64,000 nt of DNA from Neoechinorhynchus agilis (GCA_051530055.1 CM121343.1:1984001-2048000); one strand, 5' to 3'. Shown: positions 20,921-32,519, counted from the first letter of the stretch. Program-made: numbers and translations. Notes: generated from the sequence alone by a model not told the origin.

Positions 20921-22426
20921 ATGGAGACTCAAGCAACAACGACAAATCAAAATGCACCGATTAATAACGATCAGCGAGATCAGAGGGACTACCGCAATCC
21001 GAACAATCATCCAACTCATGAGAATAACTTTACTAACGTTAATTTTCAAGGCCAACCCCAATTTCAGGAGCAGAGCTTTCAGACAACGACAACCGCAATT
21101 TCGCCATCGAACCGCCAAACGTTGATCCCGCTATGTTCAATCTGTAATGAAGTTCACCCTTATGAAACCGTTCCAAATCAAAGACTGTTACCTGTGCCCG
21201 TTGTACCAGTTCAAAGTGCGAGATTTTACAGACTGCGAAGAGGGTACACCTTTAAATCCGATAGATTTAACTATGTTGCCCAATCGATTATTGGCCACGG
21301 ATCCTTTGCCAGTGTGATAAAATGCATCCAACAAGAAAGTGGAGTTCAGGTTGCGCTAAAGGTTCAAACTTACCGTTCGTCAATAACAAGCGATGCCGAA
21401 GTAAAAATTCTCCGAAAATTAGAGATTAATAAGGCACGTGATTTTAACATCGTTGCTACATTTGACGCTTTCCAACAGAATTGTCATCAATGTATTGCAT
21501 TTGAAACGCTTGCGATAGACATGTTCCAATATCTCAAAAAGAGAGATTTCAAACCCTTGGCACTGAGATTTATAAGACCTATAGCAGATCAGTGCTTTGC
21601 CGCTCTTGCAAAGTTGAGACAACTACGGATTATCCACGCTGATATCAAGCTGGATAATATCATGCTTGTTGATCCTGTTAAGCAGCCTTTCCGGATTAAG
21701 ATTATTGATTTTGGGTGGGCTATCACTCCAGATCCAACGGCGAACTATACGTACATCCAAAATCGAATTTACCGTGCTCCCGAAATCATAATCGGATACC
21801 AATTCATCGAGTCAATCGACATGTGGAGTCTAGCCGTAACTCTGGTGACACTCTATCTCGGATGCTATATGTATCCCGGATATTTTGAGTTCGAGCAACT
21901 CAAATACATTACGGACACTCAAGGACCTCTTCCCATGGACATGCTCATTCGCGGAACAAAAACTGCGCAATTTTTCGATGTATACAGGCAGAATTCCGGC
22001 GACCTTGTATTTGAGTTAAAGAACGTCAACTCCTACAACGCTGAAACGGGTCTTTTATTTCGGGAACGGCGACGATACCAACTTCATTCATTGGATGACC
22101 TTGCTATTCTGGTTTTGCGTGGCGAAAATATTGGTTCAAACGCCGCAGCCCAGCAACTTGACCGTCTATGTTTTACTGATTTGATGAAGAAAATGCTGAC
22201 ACTCGATCCACACGTTCGAATGAGTGCAATTCTTGGATTAGAACATCCATTTTTGACTTTGGATCATCTATTCGCTGAACCCGAATACCTACAAGAGAGC
22301 CGCAATGATATGAAGGTTTGTCCAATTACAAGCTACCATCATAAACGTCTTCAGAACGAACAGAGACCGTTACTGAATACCTCGTGGCTTATTGAAGATT
22401 ATAGGGGAACTCAGCGGAATATATGA
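20921..22426 (+). CDS. HIPK/DYRK-like protein kinase, intact copy
   Basis: 501 residues from METQATTT; a longer in-frame start at 20567 would give 619. The N-terminus is Gln/Asn/Thr-rich with LCSICNEVHPY near residue 71. Kinase domain: GHGSFASV loop (125-132), ALK lysine 147, HAD 239-241 with Asn 246, DFG 263-265, APE 286-288. HAD in place of HRD, the IMLVDP insert and TQGPLP link it to HIPK. All catalytic residues are present, but the HIPK activation tyrosine is Ile (NRIYRAPE instead of RYYRAPE), so autoactivation may differ. No intron. A polyadenylation signal is at 22484. Truncated relatives lie at 9680-10465, 15127-15993 and 50218-50601. I choose 20921 because the truncated copy shares that start. 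Confidence 0.85.
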   Translation: METQATTTNQNAPINNDQRDQRDYRNPNNHPTHENNFTNVNFQGQPQFQEQSFQTTTTAISPSNRQTLIPLCSICNEVHPYETVPNQRLLPVPVVPVQSARFYRLRRGYTFKSDRFNYVAQSIIGHGSFASVIKCIQQESGVQVALKVQTYRSSITSDAEVKILRKLEINKARDFNIVATFDAFQQNCHQCIAFETLAIDMFQYLKKRDFKPLALRFIRPIADQCFAALAKLRQLRIIHADIKLDNIMLVDPVKQPFRIKIIDFGWAITPDPTANYTYIQNRIYRAPEIIIGYQFIESIDMWSLAVTLVTLYLGCYMYPGYFEFEQLKYITDTQGPLPMDMLIRGTKTAQFFDVYRQNSGDLVFELKNVNSYNAETGLLFRERRRYQLHSLDDLAILVLRGENIGSNAAAQQLDRLCFTDLMKKMLTLDPHVRMSAILGLEHPFLTLDHLFAEPEYLQESRNDMKVCPITSYHHKRLQNEQRPLLNTSWLIEDYRGTQRNI

Positions 22427-22483
22427 CACGAAGACTCTTCGGACAAGAATTTCATCATTTCGACAACAATCTTGGAATTTAAA

Positions 22484-22489
22484 AATAAA
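22484..22489 (+). terminator. Polyadenylation signal of kinase
   Basis: AATAAA about 60 bases after the stop codon, conserved at the matching place in the other C-terminal copies (near 10525 and 50660). Confidence 0.6.
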
Positions 22490-22589
22490 ACGCTTGGTCA
22501 ATATTTCTTGCATGGCGCAATGCTATATTTATAGAAGAGACAAAAATTTAAACGGATTTATCAAGAAAATACAGAATCCATTTCGTTGA

Positions 22590-23395
22590 ATTTTATTAGT
22601 ACAAAATACTTTTCGTCATACGAAGTACAACATCTCAATGAACTACTTCGAAATTCGCCTCTCCCAAACTGGGTTCTTCGCTGCATCATCCCCGAACTTC
22701 TCGACCCTCTTACCCACATTATAAACCTCAGCTTTTTATATAGCATCTAACCCTCTTTCCTGAAAACTGCCAAAGTTATACTCGTTCCAAAAAAGGGCAT
22801 CCTATTTCGGTCGAATCATTCCGTTCAACTTCCATTCTACCCGTTCTTTCAAAAATCATCGAAAAATGTTTCAAATCTTGCCTTCTTCCACTCCACGAAA
22901 AGTTATCGCCCCTACAATTTGGCTTCCTACTCTGATTTTCTGCAACCGATGCCCTGCTTTGCATTTATGACACGCTCCTACGTAACCTCGACAATAATCC
23001 CTCCCATGTCACCCGTCTCCTTCAACTTGATTTATCTGAAGCTTTCGACTCAGTGGACCATCCACTCCTTCTCCGGGCCTGCTCCGATTTTGGTCTCAAC
23101 TTGTGGCAGATCCGCTGGCTCGAATCTTATCTTCTCAATCACAAACATTACATTCACTGCCGTTCTACCTCTTCAATCAGCCTATCCATCACGCTGTGCT
23201 GTCATCACTTCTCTTTAATATTTTCCTAAACAACCTCAAACCTCTCTTCTTTCACTCTAAACTTTTCTTATACGCTGACGATATCGCCCTCATCACCCAT
23301 TCACCACCCCACCTCTCCCTTTCTTTAACCTCTAAAGAAATCACATGGGAGATTTCTGCACCAATTAAAAACTCTACCTGAATTTCTCTAAATGC
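22590..23395 (+). pseudogene. Non-LTR (LINE) reverse transcriptase fragment
   Basis: Several frames together spell a LINE RT: AKVILVPKKGHPI, ILPVLSKIIEKC, LDLSEAFDSVDHPLLL, WLESYLLN, SLLFNIFLNNLKP and the active-site FLYADDIALI. At least three frameshifts separate these blocks. The fragment starts right behind the kinase 3' end near 22600, and lacks the endonuclease and 3' parts. Confidence 0.82.
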
Positions 23396-24260
23396 TTCGA
23401 AATGATCCCATCTTTGTCCCTCAATCAAACTTGAAATGGGACTCGAAAATTTCTAATTCCCTCAAACACAATACCTTTAAAATCTACCTACTCAAACGAC
23501 CCCACCTAATGACAAATCGATATCTTTTTCATGGAAGCCGAGTGCCATTCGAGCTTTGGCAACTCGAATACCTACGTTATGCTTTTCATTAATTTGGAAC
23601 ACTTCGCTTCCCCTGGACCAAAGTTTGCTCTTTTCCTTCCATGTTTTTGGTATGAAAGTCGATGCACACAAATGTGGAATTAGGATTCGTTGGGTGGAAA
23701 ATACGAAAAGTGAAATACAATAAACTAAATAATTTTTTGTAATGAGGGAACATTTAGAAATCGAGTCATTTAAAGAACATCTTATAGCTACCAAAATGTT
23801 TCTTAACCGAATGGCGGGGAAGAGGAAAACGCCGAGTATCGATATCTTTCGCTAATTGGTCGTAATTTTTTAACTTGGCACGCACCTAGGAATTTCACAC
23901 TTTGGTTTCTAAGACGCGCGTTAGTCCTTAAATCTCGAGAGATAACTGGACCGTCACATCATTTAATACCAATTAAGACATTATTTCGATTGGTGTCATC
24001 TGCGCTCTTCTTCTAATTTTTATTCGCAACTACGTTACTCTAAAACAAGCATTAAGTGAACAGTTCCGGGAATTAATTAAAAAATGGTCCAAAATGCAAA
24101 CGGCTATTGGCTCGCCTGGCTTCCGGATCCCAAAATACTCCGCGAATATATTTTGAATATTCCCAAATCAATGCGTCGCTGTGTTGGATATTAAGACATT
24201 AAGAACCCGAACTATTCAAGAATATAACTAATCGTTAGATTTCGATTGTTTTGGTCAGGC
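23396..24260. other. Intergenic, one repeated module
   Basis: Only 23511-23600 is recognisable. It is a copy of the module TGACAAATCGATATCTTTTT also at 11387 and 51220. I see no coding signal in the remainder. Confidence 0.6.
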
Positions 24261-24264
24261 AAAA

Positions 24265-24420
24265 TAAAAGAAATAATTTAATTTTAATTTTATGTTTCGT
24301 CCTTTACGTTGGACATCTTCAGAATTGTAAAGTGTTTTATTTGTAAAAATCTACACAATTCTAGTTCCACGTAGAAGACGAAACATTAATCAAATTAAAT
24401 TAATTTTCATTATTTCGCCT
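24265..24420. repeat. Inverted repeat with hammerhead-like motif (Penelope-type terminal sequence)
   Basis: Two arms of about 60 bp face each other. Both contain ATGTTTCGTC, followed by CTTTACG or TTCTACG and later AGAATTGT. On the minus strand the left arm reads CTGAAGATGTCC, a loop, then GGACGAAACAT, which resembles a hammerhead ribozyme core (CUGANGA, stem II, GAAA). Such motifs are known from terminal repeats of Penelope-like elements. One extra base in stem II makes activity doubtful. Confidence 0.5.
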
Positions 24421-24710
24421 GACAAAAAATCTATGGATAACATCTTTACAATATTTCGATTTATAGTGTTGATCTGAATACGCTCGTTCGGTCTGTATGA
24501 AATACATTCATGCCTTTCATTGTTACTTATTTGAAGCTTTTACCATTAAAAAGTAAAATATGTGAGCTAAAACAGCTTTGAAAAAAAGCACAAAGATGAT
24601 GTTATTCCTGTAACTAATTTCATCCAAGTTGAATTCGACAAATGCATCGCCTTTGAACGTTTCACTGAGCTGCTTGTGGTACTCCCTAATGTAACGTGTT
24701 CGCTAAAATA

Positions 24711-24725
24711 TACAATTCATTTCAG
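24711..24725 (+). promoter_or_regulatory. Splice acceptor just before ISD11 start
   Basis: CAATTCATTTCAG ends four bases before the ATG at 24730. It could be a trans-splice site or the end of a 5'UTR intron. Confidence 0.5.
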
Positions 24726-24729
24726 ATAA

Positions 24730-24969
24730 ATGTCAGAACTGACTAGACTCTACAAAGAGATAATTCGCGTGTCATCTCGATTCTGCAATTACAATATACG
24801 GAAATATTTCGTCGATCGAGCTCACTACCAATTTAAGTTTGCTGTGGTGGATCCTTCTATTGATATTGAAACTTTCATTAGCAATAAAAGGGCGGAGCTT
24901 AAGATCATAAAGAGATTGACGTCAATTTCAGCTCTATATCCCATTGACAAACCTCCTGTCATTGATTAA
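24730..24969 (+). CDS. LYRM4: ISD11 / LYRM4-like LYR-motif protein
   Basis: 79 residues, close to the family length of about 90. ISD11 stabilises the cysteine desulfurase NFS1 with acyl carrier protein in mitochondria for iron-sulfur cluster assembly. The start matches the family: LTRLYKEIIRVSSRF, then YNIRKYFVDRAHYQF, and later ELKIIKRLTSISALYP, which is the C-terminal helix and LY motif. The LYR triplet is LYK here, a conservative change, and the downstream Phe is retained. No intron. Identification is by motif pattern only, but the whole length aligns in order with no gaps of note. Confidence 0.75.
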   Translation: MSELTRLYKEIIRVSSRFCNYNIRKYFVDRAHYQFKFAVVDPSIDIETFISNKRAELKIIKRLTSISALYPIDKPPVID

Positions 24970-25283
24970 TTTATTTAATAATATGATTTAACGAATGTGG
25001 AGGTTAAATGGTAGTCATTCTGAAGAAAAATCTTGCTTGATATTGATGAGTTCAGCAGTTTGCAGCGTTTGCTCTACAATTTTTTAACCATTAAATTTTA
25101 TTTGTTAAAGTACAAAACGTGCAATCACCACCGTCCGTAATTTGAGAGGCATTTTTAACATTTTGCTTTTTTAAACGTTTTGAGGGCATATAGGGCTTTT
25201 CTAATGGGTTTTAATGCTCAAACTGTTCCTAAATCGACGAAACCTTGGTCTCATTCAAACTGCACAAAATTCTTGTATATTTG

Positions 25284-25560
25284 ACGTTGGCGAATCCTGT
25301 TCCCGGCGTTATCGGCACTAATTTAAAATATTTGAGAGATATTTCACAAATAAATGAGTAACGATGGGGACAGGATTCGCCAACGTACAATCAAATTCAC
25401 CCAGAGGACAATGATATATGACATTCTTGTACGAATCCTGTTCCCGGTGTTATCGACACAAATTTAAAATATTTGAGAGATATTTCACAAATAAATGAGT
25501 AACGATGGGGACAGGATTCGCCAACGTACAATCAAATTCACCCAGAGGACAATGATATAT
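25284..25560. repeat. Tandem pair of hairpin-forming repeats
   Basis: ACGTTGGCGAATCCTGT at 25284 faces its reverse complement ending at 25386, separated by about 60 bp. The whole unit, with a trailing spacer, is repeated once at a period of 141 bp (second unit 25432-25526 and spacer to about 25570). It looks like a small MITE-like element. 24970-25283 and 25571-25800 show no gene. Confidence 0.75.
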
Positions 25561-25812
25561 GACATTCTTGTATGTTGCAGTGTGCGTTTGTAAATGTGAA
25601 CCTTAAGCTTATCTAATCGAATGCTCAGACGAAAGCAACCAATAATCGCATTTATTCTCATTCAGCATGTTAAATGCAGTGCTCTAACTTTACCGACATT
25701 GAGCCATTTTTGTTTACCACAAATCTTGGAAGATTATAAGAAATAAGACCACCGTTTATTAAGGACATTCAATAAGTTCCTCCTAAGGAGTAATCTCAGA
25801 TAATATATCCGA

Positions 25813-25818
25813 TTTATT
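25813..25818 (-). terminator. Polyadenylation signal of RASGEF1-like gene
   Basis: AATAAA on the minus strand about 25 bases after the stop codon. Confidence 0.6.
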
Positions 25819-25841
25819 ACACTTTTACAAATAAGCGTATG

Positions 25842-28043
25842 TTACTCATTTCCCTCACAGCTAAGTGAAGCCTCCATTGCAACCGAGTTCTCAAAGATTG
25901 GCAATGTTCGTAATAACTTTAAAATATAAGGCCTTCTTCTACAACTTTTCGCAATAATATGTGCGTTTTTGCTTAATGTGGTGAGTTCTGAGATATGAGC
26001 AGCGATTTTGTACATCTTTTCGTAGTTCAGAGTATTTCCTTCTAGAACATCAGGCATAACTTCAGTCAAGTAATGAATATCCTTAAGCTCCACACAGAAA
26101 AACGGAATGCATATTGAGTTCGATGTTTGCTTTAACTTTGCCAGAGCTCCCCTATACGAGGCGAAATTGTTCGAAACGTCAAGTAAAGATCGATAGTACG
26201 TAAATCGAGTATTATGACTGACGGATACCAAAGGCCAAGTCTTTTTTAGTCTACGAACTGCAGTGTGGTCCATACCACCAATGATAGCTAGTGCAGAATT
26301 AAAATTTTTCATCTTGATGAGGAATTCGATTACATCTACGAAATACTCAATAACGCGTATCCTCTTGCGGCGCTTTAATTGCTTAACAATCTCAGTAGTT
26401 GCGAAGTAGCCAAGGCGGTTCACCCAACTAACGTAGGCGTCAAGATTAAAGGTCCGTTTTATCGCATTGCTGGCATCTTTCTTATCAGTGCCCAGGTATT
26501 GAATATACTCTTCAGGACCGATATACTCCAAATGTTCTACTTCCAAAATGTACAATTGTTCTGCTAACACCGCAGGATCCTCATGCTGATCGATTATTGA
26601 TATATTCAATAAGTTCTTGTCGGTTTTATTTTCCAGATCGCGATCCTTTTCGTATTTTTCGAGACCTCTTAACTAAAATAAACGTATAATGCATAAGACA
26701 ATATTTGCATAAGTCAGAAAATCTAATTCCCGGTCAGAGATAGAATTTTGGGTGAAAGATATGAAATGGAGTTTTACTAAAATTGCTGTATTGTTGTCGA
26801 CGGACAGTGTAAAATGGCACTCATTTTGTAGTGAGGTCCTCTTGTAAAACTCAAAGCCAATGATTATCAAAAAGGTCATTGAACGTACGGGATTTCAGAT
26901 AAGGATAAAATGATCCGACAACTCTGGTTATCGTTGGCTTATATTAAATTGATGTCCTCCCGCCTTAAATTAAAAAGTGCGAAACTTATCAGAAAAATGA
27001 GTAGCATATACTCATTGCTTCAATAAAAAGGTTCAGATCCAAGTATTTACTACCTACCTCGTTTAAGAGCGATTTGATTGCAAAGCGAACATCCATGCAG
27101 ATATTGGGATTGTACTTTAGACAAGCTGTTACCAAGTGCTTCAAATCGTTCATTAAAGCAGGATTACGAAAATCGTATGGCATCGAGTAAATCCAGTACG
27201 AAATTATAAACATTACATGATTTGTTCTGACTGTAATATCGGTATCCGCGGACGTAGTGACTACAAATATCCTTTTGACGATTTCAGGCAAAACATCAAC
27301 AATGCTCATGAACCGCCGAATATTTAAGAAGAAGACAAACATAAGTTCCTGCGAAGGAATATATCCGCGCCTGGGTGTAACAGACGAAATGAATTGATCG
27401 ATGTAGGTATTTATGGTCGAACTTTGAGGATCCTTCTGTTTTCTTGGTAATTTTGGATTCGATTTCAGCATATTTTTGTTTAAATGTGAGCTTTTATTGA
27501 ATTCAGAGTGGTTGGTAGCATTGAACGCGTGTTCGGTTGATGCTGAACTTTTGTTACGAGCGTTGAAGGAGTAAACAATGTTTGGATGTTTTTCGATAGA
27601 CTGTATATCCGAATGCCTAATCTCGTTGGGATATGCATGAGCATCAACAACAGCGTCTGAATCCATTATGTGTTGCGTATCGATATTCACGCCACATTCT
27701 CGTGGTTCAACACCGATCTCCCAAGTAGCGTTTTGTGTCAACGATGCATTCTTTACAGTCTAAGAGACCGATTAGACTATAAAGCGTACTTCTCAAGAAA
27801 ATCTGTTTGTTTAGTTAGATTTCTCGGGGATCTTTTTACGTTCGATGAGGAAACTAAGAAATCACCCAAATAACTGAGATCCTCCGGCGTTTTCCTTACA
27901 GTGAAATCATCAAAATCATAAATGGATCTCGGGTTATTAACAGACAAATTTAAAGGTCGGTGATTAGTCGTTGCTATGTTCCTCGGTGTCGATTTAGGAC
28001 GCTTATAGTCCTGTTGCTGCACATTATGTTCATTAAATGCCAT
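25842..28043 (-). CDS. RASGEF1: RASGEF1-family Ras/Rap guanine nucleotide exchange factor
   Basis: RASGEF1 proteins load GTP on Rap2 and related GTPases. Exon 3 (26672-25842) is the CDC25 domain: HLEYIGPEEYIQYL, LDAYVSWVNRLGYFATTEI, RVIEYFVDV, NFNSALAIIGGMDHTAVRRL and IPFFCVELKDIHYL, ending near the usual family C-terminus. Exon 2 (about 27775-27058) has the RasGEF-N domain (SQELMFVFFLNIRRFMS, YWIYSMPYDFRNPALM). The intron 27057-26673 has GTAGGT and TTTTAG ends and keeps phase 0. A 5' frame (28043 to 27777) precedes exon 2 but is one base out of register; the only GT-AG there is 13 nt apart, too short for an intron, so an indel or sequencing error is likely. The upstream start at 28043 is tentative. 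Confidence 0.83.
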
Positions 28044-28400
28044 GATAAAAAGTTGACCTGTTGTTCCTGCTGAAATGCAAGACTGTTCTCTTGTGCGTTG
28101 GCAGAAATCCGGGTTAGGAATGGGTGTTGGACGGGGCAGTTAAGAGATAGAAAATGGTAGGGAAAATTATTTAGCACACGTCATTTCTATGCCCGTTGTG
28201 AGAACCTAAAGGAATTTAATGTTTCCTACGCTATACTCATGGAGCGCAGCGCCGGCTTTTAGACAGTGACGATTATACAACATACACACACATCAAAGTG
28301 AGCGTAGCTACTTTCATAGGAAGGAGAAATATGCGAGGAAACCCCGTGTAGATCACAAACATTGGTGTTATCAACGATTTAGGTATCTTCATTAAGAATT
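28044..28400. other. Intergenic between RASGEF1 and next unit
   Basis: No gene recognised. From 28352 an 88-codon plus-strand frame runs to 28612 without similarity I can name. Confidence 0.4.
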
Positions 28401-28644
28401 TGGCGAATTGTTACACACTCGAGTTTTATTATCGAAATCCTCATTGCGAATTGAATTTTCCTCGGCTAACGACGCTTGAGAAGAAGGCTGAGGCATTGAA
28501 AATTTGCAATGAAGAGTTCAATGAAACTCGAGTGGGAGAACAATTCGCCATTGAGAATACACTCGAACGAACAATTGGATTGTTCGATTTAGATTCTAAA
28601 AGTGTTATATAGGTGTTTACTCGGTAAATAAATTTTTATTGAAT

Positions 28645-28715
28645 ACGTTTCGAACCACGTCTCGCATTCATAAGTCCATGATGAACCCGACGAGGTTCGA
28701 AACGTCTTTAATCGA
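28645..28715. repeat. Dyad with ribozyme-like motif
   Basis: ACGTTTCGAACC at about 28645 pairs with GGTTCGAAACGT at about 28694. Between them is ATGATGAACCCGACGAGG. The GATGA...CGAAAC arrangement recalls the Penelope-type hammerhead motif, but the pairing that fits best disrupts the canonical core. Confidence 0.4.
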
Positions 28716-28810
28716 AAAAAATCTTCGATCGTTTTGGTTCTAGACGTTTTGACTTGAGCGGTGGGCAGCGGGCGCAAATCCAGAGCGCCCCAGGTTAGAA
28801 AATGAGGCAC

Positions 28811-30520
28811 ATTAATGTAAATAAAGGAATTACAACACCGATTACCAAGAGCCTAATAGGTATCATGAAAATAATAAAAATATTACCATGCTACCAGCGT
28901 AAGGGGATGACTGCAGCGCTGATTTGAGTGTATTTAATAATATATTCATTTTATTAAACTTTTCTGAAGCAGCAAAATAAATCTCTATCAATGTATTTTA
29001 AATATGCTTAATCATCTTAAAATTGAGGTCACATCGATTAATTTGACTTTTGAATTTAATAGGGAGCCACGTCGGAAACATCCACTTTCTTTAGCACTAA
29101 TGACTTACCTAAAAGAAGACAATCTTACAATAACAAGAGCAAAGATCCTACAGTCAATAAGTTGGACGTTTTTAACCATTCCAGGGGCAGCCTGGAAATG
29201 GAAGCGTGAGGACTCATGCCATGTGACATTATGCAAAAATCAATAAATGAAGCGGTTAAAAAATTAATTGTTTATCGGATTATGATTTTTAAACGTTTGA
29301 TTTTAAGCGTTGAAGTTAATATTCCTTACATGGCTGATTTTTGGGCACACAGCTCACTGATTTTGGTCAGGGAAGCACATTAAATCATACTTAAAACCCC
29401 TCGAATATGCGGTAACGAGTTTGTACACCCTTCGGATCTTCAGATACCTCCCCCGAGGAGGTGGGAATCATTAGTGAGTTCTCTCCATGGTTGTGTAGTC
29501 GTGTAGGGTATTCACTTAAACGCTTAAATTTTGACTTGTACGTTTAGGAAAGGAAAGCAAATCAAGACTTCTTATTTAAACGTACAAACGTTTTTACTCG
29601 CTTTGATGAGATTTACAAAGCTCCAATTCTCACCTCGGCATCTACGTTACCGGAGGTCCGGCTTATATGTTTATTAGATAAAAAGTAAACCTGACCTTTG
29701 AAAACATAGAGACAGATATGCGAATTAAACCTATGTTAATCCGATGAAGACTAAAATATCCGTGTACTGCAAAAATGACAGGAAGGCACATAAACGAATC
29801 TGCCAATTAAATGTTATAAAGATATTTCGAAATAGGAAAGAGAAAATCGTTGTTAGATTTATTTTGAGGAGTTTTATACCACAGATAATTTATAAAAGTT
29901 ACGATGGGAACAGAGGAACATCTTTATTTTCCATTGCCTCAAGAATCTAGCATTCCCTTTCTGGATCGCTGATTCTCTAATAAAAATAGTTGGCTACACG
30001 GCTTTTCTTTGTTGTTCCCACTAATAATATTCTAACCTTGGTTAACAATTCTGCGGTGAATGCCGATATTCTTTTCTTATACTCCATATATTATTCTGCA
30101 GCAATAAAGCCGCACAGACACAGTTCCTAGACCACTTTGATAACGTTGGAATATCCAACACCAAAAGGATTCAATTCCGTTTTATCCAGGGCCAATATTT
30201 TCGAGACTACGATCGCTTGACTCGAATAACTAGGTGGTGCAAAAGTGAATTCACCAGGAACGCAGGGGCCTAGAAAATTCCAGTGTTCTCAGGTGTCTTT
30301 GAATCCTCGTACTGATTACTAAATAGATGAATAGTGAATTGATCATTGAGCCACCAAAATCGATACAAAAACAAGTAGCGACTAAAATCTTGGCACCCCA
30401 ACCGAACCCGTCGTGCATTTCAAAATCAATAGCCACATTCATTTAACCTATCAGAACTATTCCAATATCGCATCTTACCGAAATTTAAAGCTGTTTTCAT
30501 AAGAAAATCGATACAGATTT
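28811..30520. other. Gene-poor stretch with tRNA-like repeat debris
   Basis: 29340-29510 carries a diverged piece of the repeat family of 30-36 kb and 60-61 kb (GATACCTCCCCCGAGGAGGT, TAGTGAGTT). The rest has short frames without recognisable domains. Confidence 0.5.
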
Positions 30521-31464
30521 AGGGCATCCCTTCCCCGGCATTTTTCCTTCTTGGCATGAAGTCACGCGGAGTTTGTACATTCTTGTCCGGATTCTAAGAT
30601 ACCTCCAGAAGGCGGAACTTTCCTTCGGCGATATTTCGTCCACTTTGTTTATGCGTCACAGGCGATCGTGGATATTGAACCCTTTGACCCTGAAATATGG
30701 ATTCATGGCTCAAGCCCACTTCACCTTTTCAACACAACTACGGAATGTACAAACTCGGCCAGTATTTTAGCTCGGGGTAAGTGTTGAATTCTTAAATGTT
30801 TTTACTGGCAAGCCAGTTCTATTGATTCAGATTTAGGAGATTATCATAACACTTCCTTAACAACAACACACCAACGCGCTGCCACACCACTACCACAATA
30901 ATCATTGGCACACTCTACATACGTCACCCGTCACCGCAATATTGATCACCACAGACATTCCTTCTCCGGCATCTTTTGTTTTTCCTTCTTGCCATGAAGC
31001 CACACCGATCTCTTACATCACTGAAGTGATTGAATCACTTAGAATCTGATGCATACTGTAAAGAGTTTGTACATTCTTGTCCGGATTCTAAGATACCTCC
31101 AGGAAGCGGGACCCCTTCCTTCAGCGATGTTTCGTCCCCTTTTTAGTTGTGCATCATCGGCGATCGTTGATATTGAACCCTTTGACTCTTAAACCGGGAT
31201 TAAAGGCTCAAGTCCAGTTTACCTTTTCAGCACAACTACGGAATGTACGAACCCGGCCAGTATTTTAGCTCGGGTTAAGTGTTGAATTCTTAAATGCTTT
31301 TACTGGCAAGCCGGTTCTATTGATTCAAATTTAGGAGATTATCATAACACTTTCTTAACAACAACACACCAACGCGCTGCCACACCACTACCACAATAAT
31401 CATTGGCACACTCTACATACGTCACCCGTCACCGCAATATCGATCACCACATCTCTTCTCCCAA

Positions 31465-32519
31465 TCAAATTTGAAACGTTGTGGAGGTCGTCTTATTCTT
31501 GTGCATCTCCGGAGTAGCTTCTCTGGTTCCTTTTTGAACTAGCTTCGTTTGCTTCGCCCGATCGTCGACGGCCTCGCTTGCTTCCTTTTCAGACACTGGT
31601 TTCTCCTCCTTCGCCGAATCCCCTTCGTTCCTTGATGACTTCTCTTCCTCATCTGTCTCTGTGGACTTCGATCCATCCATCCTATTCTCTGGTTTTAGCA
31701 TTGCGAACTTTGTTTCATCCAACTCTGCATTGCTAGTCTCTTTTCCCCATCTGCATCGTAAATAGTCCACATGAATCCTCTGCTCTTTACCGTTTTCATC
31801 AACAACACGATAAGATACCGGCCCTGTCCTGCGCTCTATCTTTCCTTTACCAAATCAAGTCCTTGTCTTGAAATTGGTACTTTTTCTTCAGATCGAACAT
31901 CACTTTCAAATTTTCTGAGACGTTTTTTCATCAGGTGATGTGTGCATATTGTCGAACAATGTGGGTAAACGTCTGCCTATTAATTTTTCCGCTGGTGTTA
32001 TTTTGGTGACATTGTTCTTGGAATTTCTATAATTAAAAAGAAACGCCTATAATTCCTTTTGATCAATATCTCCGATTTTGTCCATCGTTCTTCGTTTGGA
32101 AGTACCAACTATTCGTTCTAACAACCCATTGGTCTGAGGGTGATACGGAGACAATCTGTTTTGGAATTCCAAATCTGGCAAAGCAATCTTTGAGTTTGGC
32201 TATCACACAACCGGTCGTTGCTCGGCTTCCCAAGTTCCAAATCTCTGGCCACTTACTCGTGGCATCCACTAACAGCAAAAACATCTTAAAATAGACGGGC
32301 ACTGCCAAATCGATGTGAAGTCCTGTCCATGATGTTGCTGGAGTATCCCATGGATACATCGGTTGTCTTTTCTTCAGAACCCTTCGCTTCTGGCAGTGTT
32401 TGCATTGATTGACGAAGATTTCCACGTCTGCTCCAATTGTAATGACCGTCGTGGAGCATACTCAACACCGTTGGGCGCAATTGCTTAAGAATGACAATTC
32501 TTTGTTGCATCATGAGCAT
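31465..32519 (-). pseudogene. Gypsy-3 integrase and tail
   Basis: Pieces in two frames: CKHCQKRRVLKK (zinc finger end), WTGLHIDLAVPV, LLVDATSKWPEI and DCFARFGIPKQIV, then a break where the second catalytic Asp block should be (SVSPSDQW). The tail at 31465-31770 is acidic/basic low-complexity (ETDEEEKSSRNEGDSAKEEK). The core is not intact. Confidence 0.78.

Noticed and set aside
28352-28612. 88-codon plus-strand frame (NLANCYTLEFYYRNPHCELN)
   Set aside because: No domain recognised, no start context, no duplicate to test; kept only as a note.
29004-29246. 80-codon plus-strand frame
   Set aside because: No recognisable motif and no support from repeats or splice sites.
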